Below are positions 18,019 through 29,200 of a stretch of 64,000 nucleotides of DNA, piece after piece. Under the pieces are notes generated by a model, which ran no database searches, was not told the origin of the DNA, and was given only the letters and a program-made list of their open reading frames with translations. The stretch is from Corynebacterium atypicum. GTDB lineage: Bacteria > Actinomycetota > Actinomycetes > Mycobacteriales > Mycobacteriaceae. The stretch is from NCBI RefSeq assembly GCF_000732945.1, contig NZ_CP008944.1, positions 558,001 through 622,000 of the forward strand, written 5' to 3'. The position numbers and the translations under genes are program-made. Each line of letters opens with the position of its first letter. Position 1 is the first letter of the stretch.

Positions 18019-18700
18019 ATGCCGAAGATCCTCGTCGTCGACGACGACCCAGCTATTTCTGAGATGCTCTCGCTGGTGCTCGAAGGGGAGGGCTTCGAGG
18101 TAGTCCCTGTCACGAACGGCGCGGAGGCGGTGCCGGCGTTCGAGCGGGAGAACCCTGATCTGATCCTCTTGGACCTGATGCTGCCCGGCGTCAACGGCAT
18201 CGACATCTGCCGCACGATCCGCGAGACCTCGGTGGTGCCCATCGTGATGCTGACCGCTAAGACGGATACCGTGGACGTGGTGCTGGGCCTCGAGTCCGGC
18301 GCGGACGACTATATAAACGAAGCCGTTTAAGCCGCAGGAGCTCATCGCCCGGATCCGCGCACGCTTGCGGCGCGGGGTCGAGCACCCGGCGGAGATGATT
18401 CAGGTAGGCGACCTCTCGATCGATGTGCCGCGGCACATCGTGCGCCGCGGCGACGAGGAGATTTCGCTGACCCCACTGGAATTTGACCTGCTCGTCGAGA
18501 TGGCACGCCGCCCCACGGAAGTCTTCTCCCGGGAGGAGTTGCTGGAAAAGGTCTGGGGGTACCGGCACGCCTCGGATACCCGGCTGGTTAACGTCCACGT
18601 GCAGCGGCTGCGCTCGAAGATCGAGAAGGATCCGGAAAACCCACAGATAGTGCTCACTGTCCGTGGGGTGGGGTATAAGACCGGCGGCACCACGAGGTAG
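18019..18700 (+). pseudogene. mtrA: Response regulator MtrA, disrupted by a one-base frameshift
   Basis: MtrA is the OmpR-type regulator of the MtrAB pathway controlling cell-wall and osmotic genes. The first frame encodes the receiver domain (phosphoacceptor Asp in LILLDLMLPG) and stops at 18330, after 103 residues. The rest of the protein, starting KPFKPQELIARIRARLRR and running through the winged-helix motif DTRLVNVHVQRLRSKIE, is open in the +1 frame to 18700. Removing one base at about 18315-18319 rejoins them into 226 residues, the usual MtrA length, and restores the conserved Lys-Pro of the receiver. As it stands the product lacks the DNA-binding domain. It may be a sequence error or a real mutation. 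AGGAGGAAA lies 6 bases before the ATG. Confidence 0.9.
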
Positions 18701-18706
18701 TTCGCG

Positions 18707-20449
18707 GTGTGGGAGAAGCTCTCCGAGCTGCAGGCGAAGGTTGCCGAGTCCTGGCGCACCTCGCTTCAGGTCCGGGTGATCGGCTCGATCATCGTCGCGA
18801 CCACGATCGTCATGGTCCTGTTGGGCGCGGCGATGGTCTCGGTGGTGACTCAGCAGCTCGTCGACGCCAAGATCGATACCGCAAATTCGGAGATCGACCG
18901 AGCCCGCATCGCCGTCGAAGAACAGATCACGGCGGCAAGCTCGGCGACGTCGACGCAGTCACGTCTGAACTCTGCGCGCTCGGTGCTCAGTAGCCGCGCG
19001 TCCGAGGAGGAAACGAGGGCGCTCTACGAGCCGGTGCTCCTAGTGGCCAACCAGGACGGCTCAGTAACCACCGCACCCGAGGGCTACCGGATTCCAGAGA
19101 AACTGCGTCGGTTTGTCGATCAAGACCAGATCTCCTACCAGTTCACCGACGTCAACCGCACCGACGGCTCCACCTACCCGGCCCTTGTGGTCGGCTCTCC
19201 CACCGACGCGGATATCCCGGGGCTGCAGGTCTACCTGGTGCTCAGCATGGAAAACGACCAGGAGACGATGGCCTTGATGCGCGGGCTGATCTCCGCGGCG
19301 GCCGTGGTCCTCATCGTGCTGCTAGTCGGGATCGCCTGGTTGTTGGCGCAGCAGGTGATCACCCCGGTGCATTCCGCCAGCCGAATCGCGGAGCGGCTGG
19401 CCAGCGGCCACCTGCGCGAACGCATGTCGGTCGAGGGCGAGGACGAGATGGCTCGGCTGGCGATGAGCTTCAACTCGATGGCCGAGTCTCTCTCCCACCA
19501 GATCAGGCAGCTCAAGGAGTATGGCGACCTGCAGCGCCAATTCACTTCCGACGTCTCGCATGAGTTGCGTACCCCGTTGACCACGGTGCGGATGGCCGCC
19601 GACATGATCGCGATGAAGGCGGACTCCTTCGAGCCGGGCACTAAGCGGGCCACTGAATTGCTCGTCGGCGAGCTCGATAGGTTCGAGGATTTGCTCACCG
19701 ATCTGCTCGAGATCTCGCGCCACGATGCCGGGGTGGCCGACCTTAACCTCTCGCAGTTCGACATCAAGTTGGCGATCAGCGAGGCCTGCCGGCAAGTAGA
19801 GCCCATCGCAGAAGAGGTGGGCACCCGCGTGGAGCTTAAGGGGCCGGCCGACCCGATCCGGGTGACGGCGGATTCCCGCCGCGTCGAGCGCATCCTGCGC
19901 AACCTCACCGCCAACGCCGTCGACCACTCCGAGGGCAACCCGGTGCAGATCGACTGGGCGGCCAACGAGGACGCGGTGGCCGTGCGGGTGACCGATCATG
20001 GCGTCGGGCTCAAAGAGGGGCAAGAAGAGCTGGTGTTTAACCGCTTCTGGCGCGCGGATCCCTCGCGCGTGCGGCACTCGGGCGGCACCGGGCTGGGGCT
20101 GGCGATCGCACAGGAGGATGCTCACCTGCACGGCGGGCACATTGACGCCATCGGTACGCCCTCGGTGGGCTCCCAGTTCCGTCTGGTCCTCCCGCTCACG
20201 GCGAACGGGGCTATCGAGCACGCCCCATTGGAGTTGGTTGCCCCGAGCGACGTCGCGCCGGCCCTGCCTGCGCCCAGCCCACCTGAGCAGGCTCCCGCGG
20301 GCGAGCCGTCGGATTCCGCGGATTCGCAAGGCGCGCCGGCCACGGGAGCGGAGCGAAGTCATGGCGTCCCCGACGGCGCGGATGCCAACACGAGTGAGCG
20401 CGGCGAGGGCGAAACCGTGCGCGGTAAGCGAGAAGGAGAAGAAAGGTGA
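18707..20449 (+). CDS. mtrB: Sensor histidine kinase MtrB
   Basis: MtrB senses an envelope or osmotic signal and phosphorylates MtrA. The 580-residue protein has a first membrane helix at about 25-48, an extracellular domain to about 190, a second helix at about 193-214, a HAMP domain, the HisKA motif SHELRTPL with the phosphorylated His at residue 285, and an ATPase domain with N-box NLTANAVDHS, DHGVGL and GTGLGLAI. The last 75 residues are Pro/Ala/Ser-rich and likely disordered. It starts 6 bp after mtrA and overlaps lpqB by 4 bp. The kinase is intact although its partner mtrA is frameshifted. Confidence 0.93.
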   Translation: MWEKLSELQAKVAESWRTSLQVRVIGSIIVATTIVMVLLGAAMVSVVTQQLVDAKIDTANSEIDRARIAVEEQITAASSATSTQSRLNSARSVLSSRASEEETRALYEPVLLVANQDGSVTTAPEGYRIPEKLRRFVDQDQISYQFTDVNRTDGSTYPALVVGSPTDADIPGLQVYLVLSMENDQETMALMRGLISAAAVVLIVLLVGIAWLLAQQVITPVHSASRIAERLASGHLRERMSVEGEDEMARLAMSFNSMAESLSHQIRQLKEYGDLQRQFTSDVSHELRTPLTTVRMAADMIAMKADSFEPGTKRATELLVGELDRFEDLLTDLLEISRHDAGVADLNLSQFDIKLAISEACRQVEPIAEEVGTRVELKGPADPIRVTADSRRVERILRNLTANAVDHSEGNPVQIDWAANEDAVAVRVTDHGVGLKEGQEELVFNRFWRADPSRVRHSGGTGLGLAIAQEDAHLHGGHIDAIGTPSVGSQFRLVLPLTANGAIEHAPLELVAPSDVAPALPAPSPPEQAPAGEPSDSADSQGAPATGAERSHGVPDGADANTSERGEGETVRGKREGEER

Positions 20450-22164
20450 GACATCGGCGCCCGAGGCGGATTCGGCTCGCGGCCAGCCTCACGGTGTGCG
20501 CGCTGGCGTTGGGCTCGTGCAGTTCCCTGCCGCGCAACTCCGAGCCGAGCGCGCTGCGCCCCTTCGAACCGATCCAGAATGCGCAGGAGCAGCTGGGCCC
20601 GACCCCGGACCAAGAGCCGGACCTGCTGTTGCGGGAGTTCTACGCGGCGTCGGCACGCCCTGCCCAGGCCTTCCAGGTGGCGCGCAGTTACCTCGCCAGC
20701 GGGGTGGCCGAGCGCTGGCAGCCGGAGAAAGAGATGCTGGTGGTCGACCGCGTGGACATCAACACCCAGGCCGGGGCCAGCAACGAGGAGCGCACCTTCG
20801 ACGTGCGGGGATCCGTGATCGCCCGGCTGGACACGGGCGGGGCGTACCGGCCAGAAAACGGTAATTACGAGGCGAGCGTCACCATGCGCCGCCAGGAAGA
20901 CGGGCAGTGGCGGATCACCGGCCTGCCCAACGGGGTGGTCTTTGAGCGCAGCGAGCTGCGCAGCAACTTCCAGCCGAAGAAGCTCTTTTTCTTCGACCCC
21001 TCCGGTGAGGTGCTGGTGGGCGACCGCCGCTGGGTTTACGAAGGCGAGCGCGCCCTCGACTCTGCGCTGATCAACCTGCTGATGCAGGGGCCGACGGACA
21101 GGCTCGCACCTGGGGTTCGTTTTGGGCTACCGCCCGAAGCCACCTTTTTGGGTAACGAGGACGGGGTGTACAAGTTCTCCGGTCTTGCCTCGATGAGCCC
21201 GGAGCAGCGTATCGATTTTTCCGCGCAGCTGGTCTGGACGCTCGCCGAGGCAGACATCCCCGGGCCGTATCGCTTCGAGGCCGATGGCACCCCGCTGGCC
21301 GAGGGCTATACGAGTCTGAGCACCGACGACTTCGCCGCTTTGAACCCGGAGCTGGGCACCTCCTCGGTCAGCCCGCTGTATGCCTTGGCCGATGGCCGCT
21401 TGCTCAAGGTCTCGGCGAGCGGGGCGCAGCGGGTGGAAGGCGAGCTGGGGCAGTTTGGCGATGTCTCGGCCGCCGACATCTCCGACGAGCTTGCGGCGGT
21501 GGTGCGCAGGCAGGCCGATCACCAGGAGCTGTGGACCGGCAGCAGCGAGCTGCCCTGGTCCGCGCAGTTGCGAGGCAAGACGTTGACCAGGCCGAGCGTG
21601 GAAAACCAGGCCTCGGCTGTGTGGTCGGTGGTCGACGGTCGTAAGGTGGTGCGGCTCCTGCGGGCGGCGTCGGGGTCCGGAGCGACAGTGACCGACGTCG
21701 CCGCAGATTTCCTTCAGCCCATTGACCGCGACATCTCTGTGCTGCGGTTGTCTCAGACGGGCGTGCACGTGGCGATGATTATCGACGGCCGCGTCTACAT
21801 CGGGGTGGTCGCGGTGGCGACGAACGGGCAGCGCAGCATCGTCGGCGTCCACGAGATTGCGGCGCAGCTTGGCGGCACCGCCGTGGCGCTGGACTGGCAG
21901 GCGGACGGTTCGCTTTTGGTGGGCACCTCGGCGCCCGCCTCGCCGCTGTGGCGGGTGGAGCAGGACGGCTCCCAGCTCAGCGAGCTACCTTCGGGTAACG
22001 TCACCGCTCCGGTAGTGGCGGTAGCCTCGGGTTCGACCACGATGTACCTCACGGACGCGATTGCGATTAGGCATCTGCCGGCGAGCGCTACTGGAGAAAG
22101 CGCGTTCTGGTGGGAGGTTCCGGGGTTGCAGGGGGTTCGCTCGGTACCGATCATCGCGCACTAG
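20446..22164 (+). CDS. lpqB: Lipoprotein LpqB, MtrB partner
   Basis: LpqB is an exported lipoprotein that binds the MtrB extracellular domain and modulates MtrA phosphorylation in mycobacteria. The 572-residue protein has a basic signal peptide with lipobox ALGSC and the modified Cys at residue 25. A GerMN domain occupies roughly residues 180-300 (ALINLLMQGPTDRLAPGV), followed by a beta-propeller-like C-terminal half. The GTG start overlaps the mtrB stop as GTGA. Confidence 0.92.
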   Translation: MRHRRPRRIRLAASLTVCALALGSCSSLPRNSEPSALRPFEPIQNAQEQLGPTPDQEPDLLLREFYAASARPAQAFQVARSYLASGVAERWQPEKEMLVVDRVDINTQAGASNEERTFDVRGSVIARLDTGGAYRPENGNYEASVTMRRQEDGQWRITGLPNGVVFERSELRSNFQPKKLFFFDPSGEVLVGDRRWVYEGERALDSALINLLMQGPTDRLAPGVRFGLPPEATFLGNEDGVYKFSGLASMSPEQRIDFSAQLVWTLAEADIPGPYRFEADGTPLAEGYTSLSTDDFAALNPELGTSSVSPLYALADGRLLKVSASGAQRVEGELGQFGDVSAADISDELAAVVRRQADHQELWTGSSELPWSAQLRGKTLTRPSVENQASAVWSVVDGRKVVRLLRAASGSGATVTDVAADFLQPIDRDISVLRLSQTGVHVAMIIDGRVYIGVVAVATNGQRSIVGVHEIAAQLGGTAVALDWQADGSLLVGTSAPASPLWRVEQDGSQLSELPSGNVTAPVVAVASGSTTMYLTDAIAIRHLPASATGESAFWWEVPGLQGVRSVPIIAH

Positions 22165-22192
22165 CCGGCGAAACGAAGGGGGTTAGGCGCTC

Positions 22193-22807
22193 ATGGTGGT
22201 GGAGCTGTTTTTGCCCCGGCGGTGCGCGGGGTGCCAGGCGCCCGGGGCGGTGCTGTGTCCGAGTTGCCGCAGGGAGCTCGCGCGGCCTCCGTACCGGGTG
22301 AGCCCGCGCACGGAGCCAGGGATGCCGGTGTGGGCCCTGGGGCCGTATTCCGAGGTGCGCCAGAGCGTGATCGTGGCGATGAAGGAGCGCCGGGATTTCG
22401 CGGCGCGCACCGCCGTGGGGGCCGTGTTTCGGGCGGGGCTGGAGCGGCTGGTGGCGCTGGGGGAGCTGCCGGAGGACGTGGTGGTGGTGCCGGCCCCGAC
22501 GCGGCGTCGGGCGGCGCGGTTGCGCGGCGGCGACCCGATGCGTGCGGTGGGCGCGGCCAGCGGCTTCCCGGTGCGCTCGCTGTTGGTTCACGGGGCCGGG
22601 GTCAGGGATTCGGTGGGCTTAAGCCCCGTACAGCGCAAGGAGAATATGGCTCGCGGGGTGCGGCTTGTGGCTCCAGTTCCGCTGGGGCGTTCGTTGGTGC
22701 TGATTGACGACGTCGTGACGACGGGAGCGACGCTGTGGTCGGCGGCGGCGCGGCTGCTGGCGGCCGGGGCGACGGTGGCCGGCGCGCTGACCTTCGCGGC
22801 GGCCTAG
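22193..22807 (+). CDS. ComFC-family phosphoribosyltransferase-like protein
   Basis: A 204-residue protein with an N-terminal zinc-binding knuckle (CAGC and CPSC at about residues 10-26) and a C-terminal phosphoribosyltransferase fold carrying the PRPP motif VLIDDVVTTGATL. This is the ComFC/GntX family, which handles imported DNA in competent bacteria but is also conserved in species not known to be competent. It follows lpqB by 28 bp, as in other corynebacteria and mycobacteria. Confidence 0.85.
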   Translation: MVVELFLPRRCAGCQAPGAVLCPSCRRELARPPYRVSPRTEPGMPVWALGPYSEVRQSVIVAMKERRDFAARTAVGAVFRAGLERLVALGELPEDVVVVPAPTRRRAARLRGGDPMRAVGAASGFPVRSLLVHGAGVRDSVGLSPVQRKENMARGVRLVAPVPLGRSLVLIDDVVTTGATLWSAAARLLAAGATVAGALTFAAA

Positions 22808-23004
22808 CCGAACGGCGGTGATTCGACTTTCCCATCATGGTTAACCCCAACCGGGGGTGATTGCGACCAGGGGAATTACCTGAACTGTCCGGTTGCCCGT
22901 GGTGTGGATCGCTGCCTAGAGAATTTGTGCCGCCGGCCCGAGGTCCGCCAAAGGTAGCATGGGAGGCGACTTGAAGTCCCGCCTACATTGAGGGAGGAAA
23001 GCAG

Positions 23005-23688
23005 ATGACCAACTCTGCTGACAGCGCCGAGAACACCGCAGAGGTCCTCGGTCCGGACGCGCAGGTTTCGATCACCGGGCGCAATGTGGAGGTTCCGGAG
23101 CACTTCGCCGAACGGGTGAACTCCAAGCTTGCGAAGATCGCGCGGCTCGACCCCACGTTGACTTTCTTTCATGTGGAGCTGCAGTACGAGCCGAATCCGC
23201 GCCGTGAAGCGGAGGCAGACCGGATCCAGATCACGGCCACCGGCAAGGGGCATATCGCCCGCGCCGAGGCTAAGGAAGACAGCTTCTACGCGGCGCTTGA
23301 AACGGCGCTGGCGAAGATGGAGCGCTCCCTGCGGAAGGTGAAGGCGCGCCGGTCGATCGCTCAGTCGGGCCACCGCGCCCCGAAGGGGACCGGCCAGGTC
23401 GCCGCGGACCTGGTTGCTGAGGCTGAGAAGGCCCGCGCCCAGCAGGGTAAGTATGACGTCGACCCGTACGAGGATCAGGTTGAAGAGATCCTCCCGGGCC
23501 GGGTCGTGCGTACGAAGGAGCACCCGGCGACCCCGATGAGCGTCGATGAGGCGCTGAGCGAGATGGAGCTGGTGGGCCACGATTTCTACCTCTTTGTTAA
23601 CGAGGAGAACAACCGCCCGTCGGTGGTCTACCGCCGCCACGCTTTCGACTACGGTCTGATCACGCTGACCGAGGAGTCTGAAGCCTAA
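23005..23688 (+). CDS. hpf: Long-form ribosome hibernation promoting factor
   Basis: It binds the 30S subunit and makes 100S ribosome dimers in stationary phase or stress. The 227-residue protein has the S30AE domain at about residues 18-115 (ITGRNVEVPEHFAERVNSKL) and the C-terminal dimerisation domain from about 170 (RTKEHPATPMSVDEALSEME, HDFYLFVNEE). That two-domain layout is the long form. GGGAGGAAA lies 5 bases before the ATG. The gene has its own 197-bp upstream region and a strong terminator downstream, so it is a separate transcription unit. Confidence 0.93.
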   Translation: MTNSADSAENTAEVLGPDAQVSITGRNVEVPEHFAERVNSKLAKIARLDPTLTFFHVELQYEPNPRREAEADRIQITATGKGHIARAEAKEDSFYAALETALAKMERSLRKVKARRSIAQSGHRAPKGTGQVAADLVAEAEKARAQQGKYDVDPYEDQVEEILPGRVVRTKEHPATPMSVDEALSEMELVGHDFYLFVNEENNRPSVVYRRHAFDYGLITLTEESEA

Positions 23689-23724
23689 ACCGCGCCTCGC
23701 GCAGCCGCGCCCGCGGCGGAAGGC

Positions 23725-23754
23725 AAAGCCGGCCGGAAACGGCCGGCTTTTTCT
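23725..23754 (+). terminator. Rho-independent terminator after hpf
   Basis: AAAGCCGGCC and GGCCGGCTTT pair perfectly over 10 bp around a 6-base loop, followed by TTTC. It lies 36 bp after the hpf stop codon and separates hpf from secA. Confidence 0.9.
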
Positions 23755-23895
23755 TATGCGCCACCCAGGCGATGTTGAGGTGGCGCTCTCATGCCAGACA
23801 GGTACTGGGGCTTGGCGGGCGGCCAGATGGCTCGGCGGCGAGGGCCGGCTATACTGCCGCTGGCACGCGCACTACTGGGTGCGAAACGGCGTGCG

Positions 23896-23901
23896 TACAA
23901 T
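23896..23901 (+). promoter_or_regulatory. Candidate -10 of secA
   Basis: TACAAT matches the -10 consensus at five of six positions and lies 51 bases before the secA GTG. A second hexamer, TATACT at 23850-23855, could be an alternative. Neither has a good -35. Confidence 0.4.
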
Positions 23902-23952
23902 GTGGGAACGCATACCGATTAGATGCTTCACGCTACGAAGGGCTTTATAGAC

Positions 23953-26502
<2,550 letters not shown>

Positions 26503-26547
26503 GCCTAGTGCCGCCTTGTAACCGGAAGGCTAGATCCGCTGACCGCG

Positions 26548-27135
26548 TTAGGCGACGCGGAAGACCTCGAGGCGGCCGTCGGCGAGCCGGGCGCTGAAGG
26601 CTCGGCGGCTGTGGCCGGCAAGGGCCGAGCCGAAGGCCTCGATCAGCTGCCCGGTTCCGGGCCTTGGCCGCGCGCCCTCCTCGGCCGCCCTGGGCGGCTC
26701 AGCGCCGGCTGCTTGCAGGTGAAGCGAGAGGATGCGGACGTGGCTGGCCGGCTGATGGGTTGCGCGGAAAGCCGTGGCGTGCCGGCGTACTTGTCCGCTA
26801 AATTCGCGGGATGCGATGTGCTGGCTGGCTCTTACCCCAAAGGTGACCTGAAGCGCCGTCGTGATGAGCCGGCCGGCCAGCTCGCGGTACTGTTCGACAC
26901 CTTCGCGGCTGCCGGGAGTCTTGGCGGCCGCGGTGCGGCCGGCGCCCGGAAAGTTGGTCGGCGGGTCGAGTCGGTAGAGCGTCGCGGTGCCCGCCACCGG
27001 TGAGTAGCGCGCGCGGGCCGCGGTTCGGGTCTGCTCCGGGGGTGGGGCGAACTCGAGGCGGCGGTTGTGCTGCGGATGGTTCATGCTGGCATCGAAGGCG
27101 CCGGCGGACGGGCGGGGATGGGCTTTGAGTATCAT
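26548..27135 (-). CDS. Rv3235-family protein (Ala/Arg/Pro-rich)
   Basis: The conserved part is the C-terminal 110 residues: a helix (YRELAGRLITTALQVTFGVR), an Arg/His-rich middle, VRILSLHLQAAG and the ending AFSARLADGRLEVFRVA, which is the Rv3235/DUF6459 pattern. The N-terminal 60 residues are basic and Pro-rich. The start is uncertain: ATG codons at 27189, 27135 and 27084 are all open and none has a ribosome binding site; I list 27135. The gene lies convergent to secA and divergent from the HAD-like gene. The family function is unknown. Confidence 0.7.
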   Translation of the reverse strand: MILKAHPRPSAGAFDASMNHPQHNRRLEFAPPPEQTRTAARARYSPVAGTATLYRLDPPTNFPGAGRTAAAKTPGSREGVEQYRELAGRLITTALQVTFGVRASQHIASREFSGQVRRHATAFRATHQPASHVRILSLHLQAAGAEPPRAAEEGARPRPGTGQLIEAFGSALAGHSRRAFSARLADGRLEVFRVA

Positions 27136-27201
27136 TGTGGCACAAAAAGCGCTCGCCTGGGGCGGGCAACGAACCGAACGTGGAAGCAAAGGTGGAGCAC
27201 A

Positions 27202-27612
27202 GTGCGAGGGTTGATCGTCGACTATGTGGGCGTGCTTGATGGCGACGAAGAGGAGCAGCGTCGCTGGCGCGCCCTATTTTCGGCCGCGCGCGAGATCGGG
27301 GTGTCGCTGGCGATCTTGTCCAACGACCCGGGCGGTCCGGATGCTGAGCCGATCCGGGAGTGGGAGTTTAGAGGCATCGTGGACGCGGTGTTGCTCTCCG
27401 GCGAGATCGGGGCCGACAAGCCATCTCGGGAGGCCTTTCAGGCGGCGGCTGATGCGCTTGACCTGCCGATGCGCGACTGCGTCTTCGTGGACGACTCGAT
27501 CGTCAACGTGCGCGCAGCCGTGGAAAACGGCCTGATCGGCATCATGTACCAGAACTTCGACCGCGCGGTGGTGGAGATTACCAATCTCTTCGATATCGAC
27601 GGCGAGTTCTAG
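27202..27612 (+). CDS. HAD-like hydrolase family protein
   Basis: A 136-residue protein carrying the HAD motifs: nucleophile Asp in LIVDYVGVLDG, motif II Ser in LAILSND, Lys in GADKPSREAF and the acidic motif IV CVFVDDSIVNV. The residue two after the nucleophile is Val rather than Asp, as in HAD proteins with DYGGV-type motifs, so classic phosphatase activity is uncertain. There is almost no cap domain. I chose GTG at 27202 with GGTGGAG 4 bases upstream; the longer reading starts in sequence that does not look coding. It precedes a DUF6912 gene by 19 bp. Confidence 0.8.
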   Translation: MRGLIVDYVGVLDGDEEEQRRWRALFSAAREIGVSLAILSNDPGGPDAEPIREWEFRGIVDAVLLSGEIGADKPSREAFQAAADALDLPMRDCVFVDDSIVNVRAAVENGLIGIMYQNFDRAVVEITNLFDIDGEF

Positions 27613-27631
27613 CACGAGGAAGGAACGAATA

Positions 27632-28141
27632 ATGCGGGTCTACCTGCCGGCGACGTTTAGCATGTTGGCCGAACTCGAGCGGGAATCTGTGATCAGCTGC
27701 CCCGGCGGGTGGGCGTTTGCGGTCACGGACGCGCTGCGCGAGTTCTATTCGGCCGGCGGCGACGAGGAGGAGCTTTCCGAGGCTGCGTTCGACCAGGCGG
27801 CGTTGGCAAGCCTGCGGCTCTTGGCCGCGGGGGCAGTGGAGCGTCACCCGCACCGCAGGGTGGTGATCTCCGCCGACGTCGCGGATGCCGCCATCTCCGT
27901 GAGCCCGGAGCAGGGCGAGGCGGTGGTGCGGCTAGACCCCGCGGAAATCTCGGTGGAGCACGTCGCCGCCATCCACGTTGACATCGCGGAGGCGGAGGAG
28001 GCCACGGCTAAGGCGGTGGAGCTTATCGACGCCGCGGACCTGGGCGACGAGGACGCCGAGCTCGCCGTTGGCGACGCGCAGGACAACTGGTTGGCCTATT
28101 ACGCCCCCGAGGAGCTCGGGGCGCTCGTCGAGCTGCTGTAA
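27632..28141 (+). CDS. DUF6912 family protein
   Basis: A 169-residue acidic protein of an actinobacterial family that starts MRVYLPATFSMLAEL and includes the conserved GWAFAVTDALREFY. The C-terminal half has a predicted helix rich in Glu and Ala (DIAEAEEATAKAVELID) and ends in WLAYYAPEELGALVELL. GAGGAAGGAA lies 6 bases before the ATG. It is probably co-transcribed with the HAD-like gene and is convergent with rsgA. The function is unknown. Confidence 0.82.
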   Translation: MRVYLPATFSMLAELERESVISCPGGWAFAVTDALREFYSAGGDEEELSEAAFDQAALASLRLLAAGAVERHPHRRVVISADVADAAISVSPEQGEAVVRLDPAEISVEHVAAIHVDIAEAEEATAKAVELIDAADLGDEDAELAVGDAQDNWLAYYAPEELGALVELL

Positions 28142-28165
28142 CTGCGCTCGCGCGCCCGGAGCAGG

Positions 28166-29200
28166 CTACTCCCAGTCGACGTTGGTGCGCAGTGCGGCCA
28201 GCAGGCGGCGCACCGCCTGCGCGCGGCGGGCGCTGGCCCCGTCGAGGTTGTCCAGGCCGCATTCCGGGTCGGCCGGAGGGCCGAGATGGGTGCAGCCGCG
28301 CGGGCAGTCCGCCGTCGCCTCCTCCAGATCGCTGAAAACCCCTACCACCTGGTCGGCGTCGACGTGGGCGAGTCCGAAGGAGCGGATCCCCGGGGTGTCG
28401 ATGATCCACCCGCCGCGGGGGTCGGGCAGCTGCAGCGCGACCGACTGGGTCGAGGTGTGCCGGCCCTTTCCCACCCCGGAGACGGCCGCCGTGGCTCTCT
28501 TAGCATGGGGCACGAGGCGGTTAACCAGCGTCGATTTGCCCACACCCGAGTGGCCAACGAGCGCGGTGATCCGGCCGGCGAGCACCTCGCTTAGGGGGCC
28601 GAGGGGATCGCCGATCCCGCAGACGATGACTGGAACGTCGAGCGCGGCAAACTCGGCGGCGAAGGGCTGGGGATCGGCGAGATCGGATTTGGTCAGCACG
28701 ATGATGGGCTGGATTCCGCCGGCAAAGGCAGCGATCAGGGACCTTTCGACAAACCCGGACCGCGGCGGTGGGTCTGCGACGGCGCAGACGACGAGCAGCT
28801 GCTCGGCGTTGGCCACGACGATCCGCTCGTAGGAGTCGGTGTCGTCGGCAGTGCGCCGCAGCACGCTCGTGCGCTCGGCGAGCTTGACGATTCTGGCCAG
28901 CGTGCCCGGGTTGCCCGAGGTATCGCCGACCACCCCCACCCGGTCGCCGACTTCGATGGGCGTGCGACCGAGCTCCCGGGCCCGCATGCACACCACCTGC
29001 GTGGACGAGGGGGAGCCGCCTAGCACCGCGGCCGACTCGGGCGCAGCGGAGTCGAGGACGACGCCCCAGCGGCCGCGGTCTTTAGTCACCACCATCCCGA
29101 AGACGGCGTCCTTGTGCGCCGGGCGTTTCTTGGTGCGCGGCCGGGACCCTTTGCCGGGGCGGATGTGGACGTCCGACTCGTCGAAGCGCCGCCTAGCCAC
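28166..29200 (-). CDS. rsgA: Ribosome small-subunit-dependent GTPase A
   Basis: A late 30S assembly GTPase. The 344-residue protein has an OB-fold N-terminal part with a basic start, the circularly permuted GTPase domain with [19 protein letters not shown] and DTPGIRSFG, and the C-terminal zinc knuckle [16 protein letters not shown]. Its GTG start lies 8 bases inside the end of aroA, so the two are translationally coupled. The aroA-rsgA pair is conserved in corynebacteria and mycobacteria. Confidence 0.92.
   Translation of the reverse strand: MARRRFDESDVHIRPGKGSRPRTKKRPAHKDAVFGMVVTKDRGRWGVVLDSAAPESAAVLGGSPSSTQVVCMRARELGRTPIEVGDRVGVVGDTSGNPGTLARIVKLAERTSVLRRTADDTDSYERIVVANAEQLLVVCAVADPPPRSGFVERSLIAAFAGGIQPIIVLTKSDLADPQPFAAEFAALDVPVIVCGIGDPLGPLSEVLAGRITALVGHSGVGKSTLVNRLVPHAKRATAAVSGVGKGRHTSTQSVALQLPDPRGGWIIDTPGIRSFGLAHVDADQVVGVFSDLEEATADCPRGCTHLGPPADPECGLDNLDGASARRAQAVRRLLAALRTNVDWE

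Noticed and set aside
18320..18335. Programmed +1 frameshifting in mtrA at GTT-TAA-G
   Set aside because: It resembles the prfB site only loosely, has no internal Shine-Dalgarno and would not restore the conserved Lys-Pro; an indel explains the data better.
22843..22858. Possible terminator ACCCC-AACC-GGGGGT after the ComFC-like gene
   Set aside because: The stem is only 5 bp, with no T tract; too weak to call.
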